Below, piece by piece: positions 1 through 6,964 of a stretch of 43,627 bases of DNA. This DNA comes from Prevotella sp. (GTDB lineage: Bacteria > Bacteroidota > Bacteroidia > Bacteroidales > Bacteroidaceae). The position numbers and the translations under genes are program-made. The stretch covers positions 1 through 43,627 of the forward strand of contig JAILFU010000036.1 of NCBI GenBank assembly GCA_024697405.1, in the 5' to 3' direction. The notes under the pieces were generated by a model. That model was not told where the DNA came from. It searched no databases and saw only the letters and a program-made list of their open reading frames with translations. Every line of letters begins with the position of its first letter. Within the stretch, counting starts at the first letter, position 1.

Positions 1-152
1 CCATACTTTTCTCAGAAGTCCCCAGATTTTAGCAAACTTTAGCCAAATCAGAAAGCCATAACCGCAAAAACACATCCAAAAGGCACCTTTCTACAACATT
101 ATTTAACCTTTAATGTTTATTCAAATGCAATCCGGGTTAAATAGCATAGAGG

Positions 153-479
153 ATGAGAAAAGTGAATGTGTATTACGGTGATGTCTATGCTGGGCAGCTT
201 GTTGAGTTGTCAAGGGGCAACTATGAGTTCACCTACGATGATGCTTTTCGTGCCGACGGCAGCACCCCTCCTGTTTCTGTCAACTTGCCCAAGAGTCAGA
301 AGGTGTATCACTCGGAGCGCATCTTCCCTGTGTTCACCAATATGTTGCCAGAAGGTGCCAACCGTCGGGCATTATGCAGAATGAGGAAAGTGGACGAAAA
401 TGACTTTTTTGGTATGCTGGAGATGATTTGCGGCATGGATGCCATCGGAAAGTTTGTACTTAGAAGACCAGAAGAATGA
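153..479 (+). CDS. HipA N-terminal domain protein, orphan
   Basis: This 108-residue protein resembles the N-terminal subdomain of HipA, the kinase toxin of HipBA-type toxin-antitoxin modules. Visible support is the opening VYYGDVYAGQL strand pattern, the PVSVNLP segment and the FPVFTNMLPEGANR segment, all typical of this domain. In Bacteroidales HipA is often encoded as two adjacent genes, an N-domain protein of about 110 residues and a larger kinase-domain protein. Here the length fits the first gene, but no kinase-domain gene follows. An ATG overlaps the stop codon (positions 476-479, ATGA), which is where the partner would start, but a repeat element begins at 488. A HipB-like regulator, if present, lies upstream of the window. 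It is probably a remnant without kinase activity of its own. The family call is fairly sure; its present function is unknown. Confidence 0.72.
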   Translation: MRKVNVYYGDVYAGQLVELSRGNYEFTYDDAFRADGSTPPVSVNLPKSQKVYHSERIFPVFTNMLPEGANRRALCRMRKVDENDFFGMLEMICGMDAIGKFVLRRPEE

Positions 480-487
480 AAACAGAA

Positions 488-811
488 GGCAACAATATAG
501 CAGTTGACCCAGTAATTACTTTTCTGCATGCCGCCGGAGAGCAAGCCGGATGGCACTCCCCTCCCTTCAAGGGGAGGGGTAGGGGTGGGGTCCGTAACTT
601 TTTCCGCCGAGAAGAACAAACGATAAGAGATTCGTTGAGGATATTAGAGACCCCACCCCTGCCCCGGCTTCGCCCCACCGTCGCTTCGCTCCCCAATTGC
701 TCCCTCCTCGCAATTGCCTTGAAGGGAGGGGAAAGGCTACGGGTAGGCGACCGAAGGTCGGGAATGTGGCTACCGCCGGAGACGTCCCGGGTCAACTGCT
801 ATATTATTGCC
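488..811. repeat. MITE-like element, copy 1, with terminal inverted repeats
   Basis: A 324-bp non-coding unit bounded by inverted 23-bp ends at 488-510 and 789-811 that differ at one position (core GGCAAYAATATAGCAGTTGA). Inside are GC-rich inverted arms: a CCCCTCCC...GGGGAGGGG hairpin with GGGGTGGGGTC on the left, and GACCCCACCCC with GGGAGGGG and GGCTACCGCCGGAG on the right. They are joined by an AT-richer hinge at about 596-640. No transposase is encoded, so it looks like a non-autonomous element. No clear target-site duplication was seen. It begins 8 bp after the HipA-N stop codon. Confidence 0.75.
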
Positions 812-831
812 AAAAAAAATCAGTGGACCCT

Positions 832-1061
832 GGAATTCTTCTCCGGTGGTAGCCGCATTCCCAGAGTCCCTTTGGTAGCCAGCGACGGGAGGGCGAGCGC
901 CCCGACCTGCGGTTGCCTACCCATAGTCTTTCCCCTCTTGAACCCTGCCCTTACGGGGCGATTTTGTCCTTAAGCGGACAAAATCTTCAAGCAGGAGTGG
1001 GGTCTCTAACTATTTCCACGGAGAACGATTCGACGATAACAGATTCGCTGATAGGATATCG
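832..1061. repeat. Partial inverted copy of the MITE-like element
   Basis: This stretch is related to copy 1 but reversed. Positions 832-854 are the reverse complement of 6918-6940 with one mismatch. 1003-1061 resembles the hinge of copy 1 (GGGGTCTCTAACT, then related GAGAACGA and AGATTCGCTGA words). An extra block in the middle contains a perfect 10-bp hairpin (960-969 with 976-985, GATTTTGTCC). No terminal repeat was found at its outer edge, so it is truncated or diverged. The rest of the gap to 1189 shows nothing recognisable. Confidence 0.6.
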
Positions 1062-1189
1062 CCTTGTAATACGATGTTTTATTTGTTTTCGCTAGACGCG
1101 GAGCACTCCCAGGCAGTTAACATGAACAATGCAGGTCATACGGGCAGAGGCTACACGCTTCACTGCAGTATTCTGAGAACAAGCCTGTT

Positions 1190-1218
1190 ACGACGCCGTG
1201 AAGGATGAACGGCGTCGT
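1190..1218 (-). terminator. Hairpin just downstream of menA
   Basis: A perfect 10-bp stem (ACGACGCCGT at 1190-1199 with ACGGCGTCGT at 1209-1218) lies 5 bp beyond the menA stop. No U-run follows on the minus strand, so it is a terminator-like or 3'-stabilising hairpin rather than a classic intrinsic terminator. Confidence 0.5.
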
Positions 1219-1223
1219 AATGC

Positions 1224-2129
1224 TCATCCTATCAGCAGACCTATGGCGACCAGCAGGCCGTAAATAAAGATGTTGCGCGCCGTCTCGCCCAGGCAGCGGT
1301 TCAGCGCCCTACCCTGCCACGTCTGCTTCATCTTCAGCCACGTCAGCACGTGGAACACGAGATAGAGCAGGGGCAGAAGGAAAGCCAGCCAACGGCCGTT
1401 CAGGCCGAAGACCAGCCCCATGAGGCAGGCGGCTACGCCCACGCCCAGATAGAGCCACAGCGACGGATGCGCGCCGATGCGCACCACCAGCGTGCGCTTG
1501 CCGGCACGGGCATCGGTGTCGCGGTCGCGGAAATTGTTCACCAGCAGCAGGGCGTCGATGACCAGCCCGCAGGCCAGCGAGGCCACTACAACCTCGAGGG
1601 TGACGGTGTGCAGCTGCACATAGTAGGTCGCGCAGACGGGCACCAGGCCGAAGAACACCAGCACGAGCACGTCGCCAAGACCCATATAAGAAAGATGTGT
1701 GGTATAGAGGAAGCAGAACAGCACGCAAGCTGCCCCGACGAGCAGCATCTCCAGACCGCCATAGCCGACGAGCGGCAAGCCCACCAGGCAGGCCAGACAG
1801 GTGGCGCCGGCGATGGCCTGCTTCATGCGGTCGATGCTGACCCATCCTTGGGTGCAGGCCCGCTCTGGGCCGAGGCGCGTCTCGCGGTCGTCGGTACCCT
1901 TGGCATAGTCCACGAAATCGTTGATGAGGTTGGCGTCGACCTGCATGATGAAGGCGAACAGCAGGCAGAGGATGGCTGCTACCCAGCTGAACGTGCCGGG
2001 CAGATAGAAAGAGGCGGCATCGGTCCACGCCAGCGCCAAGCCAATCATCACCGGCACTGCCGCACCCGTGAGCGTCTTCGGCCGGGCGGCCAGCACCCAT
2101 GCCTTCAGCGAGTTTTTCTTTACTTCCAT
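1224..2129 (-). CDS. menA: 1,4-dihydroxy-2-naphthoate polyprenyltransferase
   Basis: Membrane prenyltransferase of the UbiA superfamily. MenA attaches the polyprenyl tail to dihydroxynaphthoate in menaquinone synthesis. The 301-residue protein has the two Asp-rich motifs that bind Mg-prenyl diphosphate: NDFVDYAKGTD at about residues 70-80 and NNFRDRDTDARAGKRTL at about 198-214. Hydrophobic segments run between and after them. The N-terminal WVLAARPKTL is typical of MenA rather than of UbiA or haem O synthase. It starts 3 bp after the stop of the FHA gene on the same strand, so the two are probably cotranscribed. Menaquinone is the usual quinone of anaerobic Bacteroidales. Confidence 0.9.
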   Translation of the reverse strand: MEVKKNSLKAWVLAARPKTLTGAAVPVMIGLALAWTDAASFYLPGTFSWVAAILCLLFAFIMQVDANLINDFVDYAKGTDDRETRLGPERACTQGWVSIDRMKQAIAGATCLACLVGLPLVGYGGLEMLLVGAACVLFCFLYTTHLSYMGLGDVLVLVFFGLVPVCATYYVQLHTVTLEVVVASLACGLVIDALLLVNNFRDRDTDARAGKRTLVVRIGAHPSLWLYLGVGVAACLMGLVFGLNGRWLAFLLPLLYLVFHVLTWLKMKQTWQGRALNRCLGETARNIFIYGLLVAIGLLIG

Positions 2130-2132
2130 CTG

Positions 2133-2684
2133 CTAGTCGGTCTGCTGGTCGGACGCAGTGTCCGACGGTAAGGAAAGAATGATGCTTGTGGCCCCGATGG
2201 TGAAGAGGGTGCCGTCGCCGATGACGCGGCGCTCGCGGGGCGGAATCTCGGTGTTGTCGACAAAGGTGCCTGTATTGCTGTTGGCATCGCGGAGGATGTA
2301 GCGCAGGCGGCCGTGCTTGTCGCGACTGACGTTGAGGATGCAGTGGAGCAGGTCCACACTGGGGTCGACGGTCTCGATGGGCGTGCTGACAGGGTTGCCC
2401 TTCTGGTAGCGGCCTATGGTGTTGTCGCCCAACTTCAGGGGCAGCACCTGCTTGTAGTGGAACACGTTCTCTATGACAATGATAGAGCCGAAGTCGGCTT
2501 TTTCAGGCTCTTCGGGGTGTTCGTTCTCCTCTTTCTGCGTCTGGCGCAGTTTCGACACGCCGATGCGTATGCCAAACTGCCTGCCGCACTCGGGGCACTG
2601 GAACACCAGCGACTGGCCATTCTCGTACTGCGTCTCGTCGAAGATGATGTAATGATCGCACTTGGGGCAGCGTACTCTTTTCAT
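2133..2684 (-). CDS. Zinc-ribbon and FHA domain protein
   Basis: This 183-residue protein begins with a zinc ribbon (CPKC at residues 6-9, CPEC at 30-33) like those of MJ0042-type domains. An acidic linker follows, then a forkhead-associated domain at about residues 75-170. FHA hallmarks are visible: the GR pair near 91-92, SVDLLHC near 109-115 and DANSNTGTFVDN near 133-144. FHA domains bind phosphothreonine peptides, so a role in Ser/Thr-kinase signalling is possible, but no kinase is nearby. It is the first gene of a two-gene unit with menA, which is probably incidental. There is no signal peptide or membrane segment, so it is likely cytoplasmic. Confidence 0.85.
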   Translation of the reverse strand: MKRVRCPKCDHYIIFDETQYENGQSLVFQCPECGRQFGIRIGVSKLRQTQKEENEHPEEPEKADFGSIIVIENVFHYKQVLPLKLGDNTIGRYQKGNPVSTPIETVDPSVDLLHCILNVSRDKHGRLRYILRDANSNTGTFVDNTEIPPRERRVIGDGTLFTIGATSIILSLPSDTASDQQTD

Positions 2685-2714
2685 TTTGCTTTATATCATC
2701 TTATTTGTGGGATG

Positions 2715-2722
2715 CAAAGGTA
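2715..2722 (-). promoter_or_regulatory. -7 box for the FHA-menA unit
   Basis: TACCTTTG on the minus strand, matching the Bacteroidetes -7 consensus TAnnTTTG. It lies about 30 bp before the FHA start codon. Confidence 0.7.
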
Positions 2723-2840
2723 CAAAAGAGTTAGGAGTTAGGAGTGAGGAGACAGGATTTTTTTCCGTTAGAAATCGTAAAAAAAGTTAATCGCCGACAA
2801 ATAACTCCTCGCTCCTCGCTCCAAACTGCCAACTCTTTTG

Positions 2841-2848
2841 TACCTTTG
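2841..2848 (+). promoter_or_regulatory. -7 box for the HU-CCDC81/SPOR gene
   Basis: TACCTTTG ends only 5 bp before the GTG start codon at 2854. Transcription should therefore start at or next to the start codon, giving a leaderless or nearly leaderless message. Confidence 0.7.
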
Positions 2849-2853
2849 CACTC

Positions 2854-3840
2854 GTGAACGAACTGGAAAGACATATAGAGATTCTTCTATTAAGCAACGA
2901 CTGCGTTATTGTGCCGGGCCTGGGTGGTTTTATGGCTCATCATGTGCATGCACGCTATGATGAACAGGACGGAATGTACGTTCCACCTATCCGTACGCTA
3001 GGTTTTAACCAGCAGTTGAAATTGAACGATTCGCTGCTAGTGCAGTCTTATATAGAGACTTACGACATCAGCTATCCTGAAGCCCTGCGTCGCGTAGAAA
3101 GCGAGGTGGCCGAGCTGCGTGCTCACCTGGAGACAAAGGGGAGCTACGAGCTGAACGGCATAGGCGTGCTGACCCTGAACAGCGAGGGGAATATGGAGTT
3201 TGAACCCTGCGAGGCAGGCATCCTCACTCCTGAGCTCTACGGACTTAGCTCCATCGAGATGAAACCGCTAGGTGCTGTGGCAAAGGATGAGGAGGTGCAG
3301 CCGGAGGCACAGACCGTGCCTGAGGAGAATGCCATCACCATCAAGATGTCGTGGCTGCGCAACGCAGTGGCTGTGGCTGCTGCCATCATTGCGTTCTTCA
3401 TGATCGGCACGCCGGTGTCGAACAGCATTCAGTCGGCCGAGGTGCAGAAGAGTGCCTTCATCAGCGTCTCGCCCTCGCATCGTCCGTCTGCCCAGCAGGC
3501 TGACAGTCCCTCGCCCGCTGCCAGTGAAGAGGAGGACTTGGCCGGGATGCCCGAGATGACGTTTACGGAGAACCCGACGAAAGCCGTAGACGACGGCATC
3601 TTCTGCATCGTCATGGCCAGCCAGGTCACTGAGCGCAATGCCAAGGCTTTCATCAGCCAGCTGGAGGAAAAAGGCTTCAGCGACGCCCGCATCCTGGTGA
3701 GCGGAAGCAAAAAGATACGCCGTGTGGTCTATGGAGAATACGAAAGCGAGCGCGATGCCGCCAGCACGCTGCGCCAGTTGCGCAGCGAAAGCCGTCTCTT
3801 CAAAAACACATGGATCATGGAGGTTAAGAATGGACTATAA
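2854..3840 (+). CDS. HU-CCDC81 and SPOR domain protein
   Basis: This 328-residue protein fits the Bacteroidetes family with two N-terminal HU-CCDC81 domains (about residues 1-135), one membrane segment (about 166-188) and a C-terminal SPOR domain (about 250-325). SPOR domains bind denuded septal peptidoglycan, so a cell-envelope or division role is likely. The start is GTG at 2854: the conserved ELERHIEILL start of the family follows at once and the promoter leaves no room upstream. The stop overlaps the rfbC start by 11 bp, so translation of the two may be coupled. The linker after the membrane segment is rich in Ser, Pro and acidic residues. Confidence 0.85.
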   Translation: MNELERHIEILLLSNDCVIVPGLGGFMAHHVHARYDEQDGMYVPPIRTLGFNQQLKLNDSLLVQSYIETYDISYPEALRRVESEVAELRAHLETKGSYELNGIGVLTLNSEGNMEFEPCEAGILTPELYGLSSIEMKPLGAVAKDEEVQPEAQTVPEENAITIKMSWLRNAVAVAAAIIAFFMIGTPVSNSIQSAEVQKSAFISVSPSHRPSAQQADSPSPAASEEEDLAGMPEMTFTENPTKAVDDGIFCIVMASQVTERNAKAFISQLEEKGFSDARILVSGSKKIRRVVYGEYESERDAASTLRQLRSESRLFKNTWIMEVKNGL

Positions 3841-4375
3841 ACAGACTGACATTGAGGGAGTTTACATCTTAGAGCCTCGCGTCTTCAACGATGCCCGGGG
3901 CTATTTCATGGAGACATGGAAGCGCCAGGAGTTTGAAGAGCATGTAGGACGGGTGGATTTCATTCAGGACAACGAGTCGAAGTCGTCGCGCGGCGTGCTG
4001 CGTGGCCTCCACTACCAAAAGGGAGCATGGAGCCAGGCCAAGCTGGTACGTGTCATATCAGGCACCGTCATCGACGTGGCCGTCGACATACGCCAAGGCT
4101 CGCCCACCTTCGGCCGCCACGTCATGGTCGAGCTGAGCGGCGAGAACAAGCGCCAGTTCTTCATTCCACGCGGCTTCGCACACGGTTTTCTGGTGACGAG
4201 CGACGAAGCGGTCTTCACCTATAAGGTAGACAATGTATATGCCCCGCAGGCCGAGGCAGGCATACGCTGGAACGACCCCGAGCTGGACATCCACTGGCCT
4301 ATAGCCCCCGACGAAGTGATTACGAGCGAGAAAGACTTGAGACAGCCGCTGCTGCGTGACGCATGGCTGTTTTAG
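3830..4375 (+). CDS. rfbC: dTDP-4-dehydrorhamnose 3,5-epimerase
   Basis: Cupin-fold epimerase of dTDP-L-rhamnose synthesis. It inverts C3 and C5 of dTDP-4-keto-6-deoxyglucose. The 181-residue length is normal. Visible hallmarks are GVLRGLHYQ (catalytic His about residue 61), PRGFAHGF (about 115-122) and FTYKVDN (catalytic Tyr about 133). The ATG at 3830 is chosen because it gives the usual N-terminus, although the frame stays open further upstream. It overlaps the preceding gene by 11 bp and is followed 18 bp later by ugd. The rfbA, B and D genes are not in the window. Confidence 0.92.
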   Translation: MDYKQTDIEGVYILEPRVFNDARGYFMETWKRQEFEEHVGRVDFIQDNESKSSRGVLRGLHYQKGAWSQAKLVRVISGTVIDVAVDIRQGSPTFGRHVMVELSGENKRQFFIPRGFAHGFLVTSDEAVFTYKVDNVYAPQAEAGIRWNDPELDIHWPIAPDEVITSEKDLRQPLLRDAWLF

Positions 4376-4393
4376 AATAAGTAACTAGAAAGA

Positions 4394-5713
4394 ATGAATA
4401 TAGCAATTGTAGGAACCGGCTATGTCGGTTTGGTCTCTGGCACATGCTTTGCCGAGACAGGCGTAAACGTGACATGCGTCGACGTGGACGCCAAGAAGGT
4501 AGAGCGTCTGCAGAAAGGCGAGATTCCCATCTACGAACCCGGGCTGGACGAGATGGTGAAGAAGAATGTGGCCGCCGGCCGACTGAAATTCACCACCGAC
4601 CTGGCCTCTGTGCTGAACGATCAGGAGATTGTGTTCAGCGCCGTGGGGACACCGCCCGACGAAGACGGGTCGGCCGACCTGAAATATGTGCTGCAGGTGG
4701 CACGCACCATCGGCCAGCACATCAACAAGTATATCGTGGTGGTCACGAAGTCCACCGTCCCCGTCGGCACGGCCAGAAAGGTGCGCAACGCCATTGACGA
4801 GGAGCTGAAGAAGCGTGGCGTGGATGTGCCCTTCGACGTGGCCTCGAACCCTGAGTTCCTGAAAGAAGGCAACGCCATCAAGGACTTCATGAGTCCCGAC
4901 CGCGTGGTGGTGGGCGTGGAGAGCGAGAAGGCCAAGAAAGCCCTCACCCGCCTGTATAAGCCCTTCCTCATCAACAACTTCCGCGTCATCTTCATGGACA
5001 TTCCATCGGCAGAGATGACGAAATATGCTGCTAACTCCATGCTGGCCACCCGCATCTCGTTCATGAACGACATTGCCAACCTGTGCGAGCGCGTGGGGGC
5101 CGACGTGAATATGGTACGTGCGGGCATAGGCAGCGACACACGCATCGGCCGCAAGTTCCTCTATGCTGGATGCGGCTATGGCGGCAGCTGCTTCCCCAAG
5201 GACGTAAAGGCTCTGATCAAGACTGCCGACCAGAACGGCTATTCCATGGAGGTGCTGAAGGCTGTGGAGCGTGTGAACGAGCGGCAGAAGAGCATCCTCT
5301 TCGAAAAGCTGGTCAAGGCTTTCGGCAGCGTGGAAGCACTGAAGGGGAAGACGATAGCACTATGGGGACTGTCGTTCAAGCCCGAGACCGACGACATGCG
5401 CGAGTCGACGGCCCTGGTCATGATAGACAAGCTGCTGGCCGCCGGCTGCAGCATCCGTGCCTACGACCCCATCGCCATGGAAGAGTGCAAGCGGCGCATT
5501 GGCGACAAGATTACCTATTGCCGCGATATGTACGACGCCGTGCTCGATGCCGACGCCCTGCTGCTGCTCACGGAATGGAAAGAATTCCGCCTGCCCACAT
5601 GGGGCGTCATCAAGAAGGCCATGAAGCAGGCACTGGTCATCGACGGACGTAACATATTTGATATCGAGGAACTTGAGGAGAATAGCTTTGAGTATCACTG
5701 CATAGGAAAGTAA
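4394..5713 (+). CDS. ugd: UDP-glucose 6-dehydrogenase
   Basis: Oxidises UDP-glucose to UDP-glucuronate with two NAD, supplying precursors for capsule, exopolysaccharide or glycan synthesis. The 439-residue protein has the N-terminal Rossmann motif GTGYVG (about residues 7-12), the TKSTVPVGT segment (about 118-126) and the catalytic cysteine in GCGYGGSCFPKD (Cys about 266). The C-terminal UDP-binding domain contains LWGLSFKPETDDMR. Following rfbC closely, it forms a nucleotide-sugar pair. Other members of this family act on UDP-mannose-type sugars, but the overall match to UDP-glucose dehydrogenase is good. Confidence 0.92.
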   Translation: MNIAIVGTGYVGLVSGTCFAETGVNVTCVDVDAKKVERLQKGEIPIYEPGLDEMVKKNVAAGRLKFTTDLASVLNDQEIVFSAVGTPPDEDGSADLKYVLQVARTIGQHINKYIVVVTKSTVPVGTARKVRNAIDEELKKRGVDVPFDVASNPEFLKEGNAIKDFMSPDRVVVGVESEKAKKALTRLYKPFLINNFRVIFMDIPSAEMTKYAANSMLATRISFMNDIANLCERVGADVNMVRAGIGSDTRIGRKFLYAGCGYGGSCFPKDVKALIKTADQNGYSMEVLKAVERVNERQKSILFEKLVKAFGSVEALKGKTIALWGLSFKPETDDMRESTALVMIDKLLAAGCSIRAYDPIAMEECKRRIGDKITYCRDMYDAVLDADALLLLTEWKEFRLPTWGVIKKAMKQALVIDGRNIFDIEELEENSFEYHCIGK

Positions 5714-5769
5714 CCCTATTTTGGTGGAAGGAAGAATGAGGAATGAAGAATGAGGAATTTGCTGCCGCT

Positions 5770-6627
5770 ATGATGAAGACCAGCCGCACGAGGGTGAGGC
5801 TGGGAGGCATATTTTGCGCCGCATTCTCAGCATGCCTTACTTCTTCCTTGCTTTGCCTGACGCTCTCTTCATGCGGGAAGACGGAGAAGAAAGATGCTGC
5901 ACCCGAGCAGACGGCCCCTCAGGAGAACGTCGAGGCAAAGGCCATGCTGCAAGGCGTATGGTTGGACAGCGAGACCGAGGAGCTGATGATGAAGGCTGAG
6001 GGCGACTCTATCTTCTTTGCCGACGGCACCAGCCAGCCGGCCTTCTTCCGCATCGTCGGCGACTCCATCGAACTGGGTACGAACACCTACCACATTCTGA
6101 AACAGACGGAGCATAACTTCTGGTTTGAAAACCATGCCGGCGACAAAATACAGCTGGTGAAACGCGACTCCACCGACAACACCCTGCCAGACTTCGTGTC
6201 GGAGAAGCCACGAGTCATCAACACGACTGAAGTCATCAATATGGACTCGGTTGTGAACTATGGCGGACAGCGCTACCACTGGTACATCACCGTCAACCCT
6301 ACGCGCAACCGCGTGCTGCGCACCACCTATACACCTGACGGCGTGGCGGTGGAAAAGGTCTATTACGACAACATTATCCACGTAAGCCTGTTCAAGCTGA
6401 ACCAACGGCTCTTTACCCGTGACTTCAACAAGAAAGCATATAGCGCCGACGTGCCCGCAGTGTTTCTGGAACAGTCTGTGCTGGGAAACATACGCTTCAG
6501 TCACGTCGACGCACGTGGCTTCCATTTCTACGCCACCGTCTGCCTGCCCGACGGAGAACAGTGCTACATGATAGAGACGCTGATAGGCTTCGACGGACAG
6601 CTCTCGCAGAAACTGATGGAGAACTAG
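5770..6627 (+). CDS. Predicted lipoprotein, unknown function
   Basis: This gene encodes about 285 residues with a lipoprotein signal peptide: a basic start, a hydrophobic stretch and the lipobox LSSC with the lipidated Cys at about residue 35. The mature part starts with a charged linker, then a repeat of short beta-strand-like segments (GVWLDSETEELMMKAEGDSI, about residues 60-80) that suggests a small beta-barrel or lipocalin-like fold. A second beta-rich half follows. It resembles Bacteroidetes-only lipoprotein families of unknown function, perhaps DUF4738, but I am unsure of the family. An ATG at 5743 is in frame; 5770 is preferred because it gives a normal signal peptide, and the earlier start lies in a low-complexity GAATGAGGAATGAA stretch. 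Confidence 0.75.
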   Translation: MMKTSRTRVRLGGIFCAAFSACLTSSLLCLTLSSCGKTEKKDAAPEQTAPQENVEAKAMLQGVWLDSETEELMMKAEGDSIFFADGTSQPAFFRIVGDSIELGTNTYHILKQTEHNFWFENHAGDKIQLVKRDSTDNTLPDFVSEKPRVINTTEVINMDSVVNYGGQRYHWYITVNPTRNRVLRTTYTPDGVAVEKVYYDNIIHVSLFKLNQRLFTRDFNKKAYSADVPAVFLEQSVLGNIRFSHVDARGFHFYATVCLPDGEQCYMIETLIGFDGQLSQKLMEN

Positions 6628-6633
6628 TTCTTA

Positions 6634-6656
6634 GGCAACAACATAGCAGTAGCCCC
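6634..6656 (+). repeat. Isolated terminal repeat of the MITE-like family
   Basis: This 23-bp stretch (GGCAACAACATAGCAGTAGC and three more bases) matches the element end at 488-510 with about three differences. It lies 6 bp after the lipoprotein stop, pointing toward the copy at 6740, and no partner end belongs to it alone. Confidence 0.6.
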
Positions 6657-6671
6657 TGGGCTAAAGACTAA

Positions 6672-6701
6672 GCAGCCGCTCCCCTCGAGGGGAGCGGCTG
6701 C
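6672..6701. terminator. Perfect 30-bp palindrome, likely bidirectional terminator
   Basis: Positions 6672-6686 and 6687-6701 are exact reverse complements with no loop, containing CCGCTCCCCTC/GAGGGGAGCGG. It sits between the convergent lipoprotein and pepO genes. There is no T-run. The CCCCTC/GAGGGG core links it to the GC-rich repeats of the window. Confidence 0.6.
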
Positions 6702-6739
6702 GCAAATAGGCTAACTTCCGTATCATTACGAAATTCTTT

Positions 6740-6963
6740 GGCAATAATATAGCAGTTGACACTTAATCAATTATTCCGCAGGGCACTCCCCTCCCCTAAA
6801 GGGGAGGGGTAGGGGTGGGGTCTCTAACTTCCTTCAGCGAGTTGATATCGTCTGTGTACTCTCAGTGGAAAAAGTTACAGACCCCACCCCTGCCCCTCCC
6901 CTTGATGGGAGGGGAGTGGCTACCGCCGGAGAAGAATTCCTGTGCCAACTGCTATATCATTGC
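6740..6963. repeat. MITE-like element, copy 2
   Basis: A 224-bp unit with inverted ends at 6740-6762 and 6942-6963 (two mismatches), the same end sequence as copy 1. The arms are CTCCCCTCCCC...GGGGAGGGGTAGGGGTGGGGTC on the left and GACCCCACCCCTGCCC...GGGAGGGGAG on the right, around a hinge at about 6824-6875. The right end stops one base before the pepO stop codon on the minus strand. No coding capacity of its own is seen. Confidence 0.75.
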
Positions 6964-6964
6964 T

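Larger units (their letters stand above)
2713..2850. repeat. Mirror-image divergent promoter region
   Basis: The two ends are a perfect 20-bp inverted repeat: TGCAAAGGTACAAAAGAGTT at 2713-2732 and its reverse complement at 2831-2850. Each contains one of the two divergent -7 boxes. Between them are GTTAGGAGT-type words on the left and CTCCTCGCTCC-type words on the right, plus an AT-rich centre. Confidence 0.85.

Noticed and set aside
476..1095. Open frames through the GC-rich repeats near the HipA-N gene
   Set aside because: They run through inverted repeats on both strands and resemble no protein.
1085..1190. Possible tRNA or small RNA gene between the repeats and menA
   Set aside because: No cloverleaf or conserved loop could be drawn and no clear promoter was seen.
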